A stretch of DNA of 9,314 nt from Promethearchaeota archaeon. Its GTDB lineage: Archaea; Asgardarchaeota; Lokiarchaeia; Sigynarchaeales; SOKP01. The stretch covers positions 1-9,314 of the forward strand of contig JAEOTJ010000488.1 of assembly GCA_016839905.1 (NCBI GenBank). Reading direction: 5' to 3'. Below the pieces are notes generated by a model that saw nothing but the letters and a program-made list of their open reading frames with translations, ran no database searches and was not told the DNA's origin. The translations under genes were made by a program, and so were the position numbers. Every line of letters starts with the position of its first letter. The stretch's first letter is position 1. Shown piece after piece: positions 7,168-9,314 of this stretch.

Positions 7168-8283
7168 TTAAAAAAGTTTCTCAGGAACTCCATCTGCGTA
7201 ATATTTTGCTCGAGTTATCCAATTTTGAGAAAACTCAGGAATCATGGCCAATATGGACCCTCCTACCCAAACAGAATAGGTTCTCTCTCGTGGAGCAATA
7301 ATTTTTATTATTTGGTTTTTCTTCTTCCTTCTTGCAAGTTCTAATTCTAACTCTTGATGTATCCTAGACTTGAGATTTGGAAACATTGAAGAGCCTCCAG
7401 AAAGAAAAATATTGTTTAATAAAGTTGAGCGAATATCCATGTCACATTTCTCAATAGCATCCATGATTGCTATGGGCAAAGGGGGTACTTCGGAATTAAT
7501 TATAGCAGGATCAAATAAAATTTCTGGAACCATGAATCTCTCTTCTTTTAATGTTACGGTAGAACCATCAGGTAATGTAAATTGCTTTGAGTATTGTTCT
7601 GCTCTTTTTTTATCTTCTTTTAAATCTAAAGAAACAAAACATCCTTTCTCCTTTAAAACCCTGGCTAAATCTTTTGTTACTGAAGATTCTGGAGAGTATC
7701 CTATAGTAACTAGAATCTTTTCGACCTCTCGAGTTAATGTCCTTCCTCCGATATCAAGAATTTGAATCGCATGATCTAATTTATACCCATTAAAAATTGG
7801 AACTATTCGAGTGCTACTATCTCCTATTTCGATAACTAAACCCGTTTGAAATCCCCCAGAATAAAGAGTACACATGGAATCTAAAACGGGATAAAATGCC
7901 ATGCATTGATACTCTTCTAAAAATAATTCAAATAATCTTTTTATATCATTTATCGGAAACAAGGGATGAATAGCGAATAACACATTTACTAAAGTTGAAT
8001 CTACTCTTAAATTATAAAAAGTATATTCCATGAGCTTTTCAAAATGTTTCCAATCATTAATTGCTCCTTTCTCAATGGGATTATAAATCTTAAATAATCC
8101 AATTGAAGTAATTTCTTTTCCCACATAAAATTCTTGTTCTTGTACTCCATAATGGGCTTCAACTTTTTGATATTTAGGTTTTCCTACAACAGTAAAAAAT
8201 ACTAAACTTGGAGAATCTTCGCCTCCAAAACCTACTTTTGAGGAATATTGCCCAATATCTAATACAATAGTCGGTTTTTTCAT
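7168..8283 (-). CDS. Asgard actin-related protein with altered catalytic residues
   Basis: The 371-residue product aligns along its whole length with eukaryotic actin (375). It has phosphate loop 1 with D9 and K16, the NPIEKGAINDW segment, the second phosphate loop EIGDSST (152-158), GYKLDHAI, LPDG, the adenosine motif LSGGSSM (294-300) and the near-identical RTYSVWVGGSIL (335-345). It is therefore an actin-fold ATP-binding protein. It differs from canonical actin and Lokiactin at key sites: Gln137 is D135, Asp154 is E152, His161 is R159, and Ser14/Gly15 are Q12/Y13. The DNase-loop region is shortened, and a basic stretch (ARRKKKN) sits near 317-323. ATP hydrolysis and perhaps polymerisation are probably changed, as in several eukaryotic Arps. 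The start is the ATG next to a TATA-like box. The proline-rich gene lies just upstream on the same strand. Family membership is certain; filament formation is not. Confidence 0.94.
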   Translation of the reverse strand: MKKPTIVLDIGQYSSKVGFGGEDSPSLVFFTVVGKPKYQKVEAHYGVQEQEFYVGKEITSIGLFKIYNPIEKGAINDWKHFEKLMEYTFYNLRVDSTLVNVLFAIHPLFPINDIKRLFELFLEEYQCMAFYPVLDSMCTLYSGGFQTGLVIEIGDSSTRIVPIFNGYKLDHAIQILDIGGRTLTREVEKILVTIGYSPESSVTKDLARVLKEKGCFVSLDLKEDKKRAEQYSKQFTLPDGSTVTLKEERFMVPEILFDPAIINSEVPPLPIAIMDAIEKCDMDIRSTLLNNIFLSGGSSMFPNLKSRIHQELELELARRKKKNQIIKIIAPRERTYSVWVGGSILAMIPEFSQNWITRAKYYADGVPEKLF

Positions 8284-8313
8284 TAATTATTAAATTAATC
8301 CTATCAATAACTG

Positions 8314-8322
8314 TTATATAAT
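8314..8322 (-). promoter_or_regulatory. TATA-like promoter of the actin-related gene
   Basis: On the minus strand ATTATATAA is centred about 35 nt before the ATG at 8283, predicting a leader of around 9 nt. This separates transcription of the actin-related gene from the proline-rich gene, although the two may also be read together. Confidence 0.4.
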
Positions 8323-8394
8323 CATTATAAACCTAAATTTATTTATTTAGTTTTTTGTATGATCTTTATTCAAAAATCTAACTTTGAAAATAAT

Positions 8395-8415
8395 AAGATA
8401 AATAAATGATATCTT
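8395..8415 (-). terminator. possible terminator of the proline-rich gene
   Basis: AAGATA (8395-8400) pairs with TATCTT (8410-8415) over 9 nt. On the minus strand it lies about 65 nt after the stop of the proline-rich gene, with T-rich stretches on both sides. It could equally be an operator for the actin-related gene, or chance. Confidence 0.25.
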
Positions 8416-8479
8416 GTAAAAAATTATTTAATATCAATAATCAATACAAATGAGAAAAGATATTAAATTTTAGAGTATT

Positions 8480-9160
8480 CTAATCTCCACGCATTATTTT
8501 CTTCAAACGGGTCAATTCATCCAACATCTCATCCCTTAATGATCCTAATCCTCCACCCTGCTGAGGTGCCATGGGTGGAGCGGGTTGAGGAGCGGCCATT
8601 GGAGGAGGACCTGCAGGAAGAGCGGACATTCCCGCCGCTGGAGGGCCTGTTGGAGGGCCTGCTGGAGGGCCTGTTGGAGGGCCTGATGGAGGACCTGTTG
8701 GAGGACCTACCCTTCTTGCAAATGCAGGGGTTGCAGTTGGGGGTCCAGCTGGTACGCCCCCTGCTCCTGCAGCAGGTGGCAATCTTGGTGCGGGAGGTAA
8801 GCCCGTTCTACTAGGAGGCGGAGCTGCCTGAGGGACGGGCATTCCAGGATTTCCACCAACCATTTGAGCCGGAGCCATTGTTTGTTGAGGAGCTCCAAGT
8901 AATCCTTGTAATGTCTGGGCGGATCTTTGTTTTGCGACAACAGGAGTGGTATGAACAACTTGTCTTGATGATGTACTAACGGTTCTAACTCCGACTGCTC
9001 CAAATTTAATGGCTTTTAGATCTTTTTGAGCTTTAGTTAATGATTTTAAAAAATCGTTAATTCCTTTAATTGTGTCTTCTAAATCGTCTGCTAAGGATGC
9101 TAATCCATTTTTTAGGAAATTTAATACCCTATTTAATTTCTTTTCATCTTTGGAAACCAC
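8480..9160 (-). CDS. coiled-coil, proline-rich protein with WH2-like tail (candidate actin regulator)
   Basis: No family is recognised with certainty. The 226-residue product has three parts. Residues 5-50 form a predicted amphipathic helix or coiled coil (LNRVLNFLKNGLASL onward), probably for oligomerisation. Residues 95-202 are rich in Pro, Ala and Gly, with PPP runs and a GPPT/GPPS/GPPA repeat at 152-174. Residues 205-222 form an amphipathic helix ending in LKKI, recalling the helix plus LKKV/T of actin-binding WH2 motifs, though the linker before LKKI is shorter than usual. Coiled coil, polyproline, then actin-binding helix is the layout of eukaryotic actin-nucleation promoters, and Asgard profilins are known to bind polyproline. 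It lies 196 nt upstream of the actin-related gene on the same strand. The start is GTG; no ATG lies between it and the upstream in-frame TAA, and AGAGGA precedes it. The regulator role is inference. Confidence 0.72.
   Translation of the reverse strand: MVSKDEKKLNRVLNFLKNGLASLADDLEDTIKGINDFLKSLTKAQKDLKAIKFGAVGVRTVSTSSRQVVHTTPVVAKQRSAQTLQGLLGAPQQTMAPAQMVGGNPGMPVPQAAPPPSRTGLPPAPRLPPAAGAGGVPAGPPTATPAFARRVGPPTGPPSGPPTGPPAGPPTGPPAAGMSALPAGPPPMAAPQPAPPMAPQQGGGLGSLRDEMLDELTRLKKIMRGD
8640..8711 (-). repeat. six tandem 12-bp repeats coding for GPPx
   Basis: Six consecutive 12-bp units with plus-strand consensus GGAGGGCCTGTT run from 8640 to 8711, with a few substitutions, mostly in the variable last codon. 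On the minus strand they encode GPP followed by Thr, Ser or Ala. The preserved frame and a 12-bp (4-codon) period suggest growth by slippage under selection for polyproline. Confidence 0.85.
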
Positions 9161-9183
9161 GATTTTATCAAATCCTCTAAATT

Positions 9184-9196
9184 ATTTTTAAAAAAT
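9184..9196 (-). promoter_or_regulatory. TATA-like element of the proline-rich gene
   Basis: On the minus strand TTTTTAAAAATAA is centred about 30 nt before the GTG at 9160. Another TATA-like run (ACTATATATTTTAAT) near 9226-9240 would place the transcription start close to the palindrome at 9207-9218 and leave room for the AGAGGA ribosome-binding site. Which one is used is undecided. Confidence 0.3.
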
Positions 9197-9206
9197 AGAA
9201 TTATTC

Positions 9207-9218
9207 CATACTAGTATG
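9207..9218. promoter_or_regulatory. perfect 12-bp palindrome upstream of the proline-rich gene
   Basis: CATACTAGTATG is identical to its reverse complement and lies 47 nt before the GTG start at 9160. It is less AT-rich than its surroundings. Its position at the promoter makes it a candidate binding site for a dimeric repressor or activator. Confidence 0.4.
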
Positions 9219-9314
9219 TTTTATTATTAAAATATATAGTAATTCAAATATATAATTTTATTTAATATTTTTAACAAAAATAATATTCTCAATTTATTTT
9301 TAGAGATTTGAACA

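Noticed and set aside
7370..7765. 131-codon plus-strand open frame inside the actin-related gene
   Set aside because: It is antisense to conserved actin motifs, so it is a shadow of that coding sequence.
8510..8560. ESCRT-type MIM1 motif in the C-terminal helix of the proline-rich protein
   Set aside because: The leucine spacing in DEMLDELTRLKK is one residue off the MIM1 pattern and the arginine is misplaced. The WH2-like reading fits the actin neighbour better, though it is also imperfect.
8539..9003. Open frames on both strands across the proline-rich gene
   Set aside because: Their repetitive Leu/Glu-rich (plus) or Gln/Leu-rich (minus) products are alternative readings of the 12-bp repeats and GC-rich codons. 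The GPPx frame has the coherent helix, polyproline, helix layout.

Overview
The window is AT-rich and most likely comes from an Asgard (Promethearchaeota) archaeon, probably Lokiarchaeia-like. The main reason is a minus-strand gene (7168-8283) whose 371-residue product aligns nearly end to end with eukaryotic actin. The archaeal-type topoisomerase IA, TATA-like boxes 25-40 nt before several starts, and a coiled-coil/polyproline gene beside the actin gene agree with this. The lineage is inferred from gene content; there is no rRNA in the window.

Left part (1-3084): a complete type IA DNA topoisomerase (229-2382, +) with all toprim and catalytic-tyrosine motifs and a cysteine-rich tail, then a likely terminator. 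The next roughly 700 bp has no intact gene. It does hold the remains of a small cysteine-rich zinc-ribbon gene on the minus strand (2581-2787), split by one in-frame TAA.

Middle (3085-5560): a 792-residue TnpB/Cas12-like nuclease with a complete RuvC triad (D523, E664, D782) and a long N-terminal region of about 520 residues. No transposase gene or CRISPR array accompanies it. Its last codons and the following 80 bp form a GC-rich stretch with several hairpins, about 50% GC against about 20% in the next 80 bp. This is the place and appearance expected of an omega-RNA and element right end. Together they look like a compact RNA-guided nuclease module of unusual size.

Right-middle (5634-6675): a two-gene operon of small four-helix membrane proteins that look like tandem paralogues. 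The second probably starts at a TTG behind a perfect Shine-Dalgarno. A bidirectional hairpin terminator separates them from the convergent minus-strand genes.

Right part (6705-9160, all minus strand), in transcription order: a coiled-coil/proline-rich protein with a WH2-like C-terminal helix, the actin-related protein, and a small winged-helix protein. Each seems to have its own promoter. The actin-related protein keeps the actin fold signatures but has replaced the residues equivalent to Gln137, Asp154 and His161, which actin uses for ATP hydrolysis. The neighbour has the layout of an actin regulator (coiled coil, polyproline, amphipathic helix ending in LKKI). The pair is a candidate, so far unproven, Asgard cytoskeletal module.
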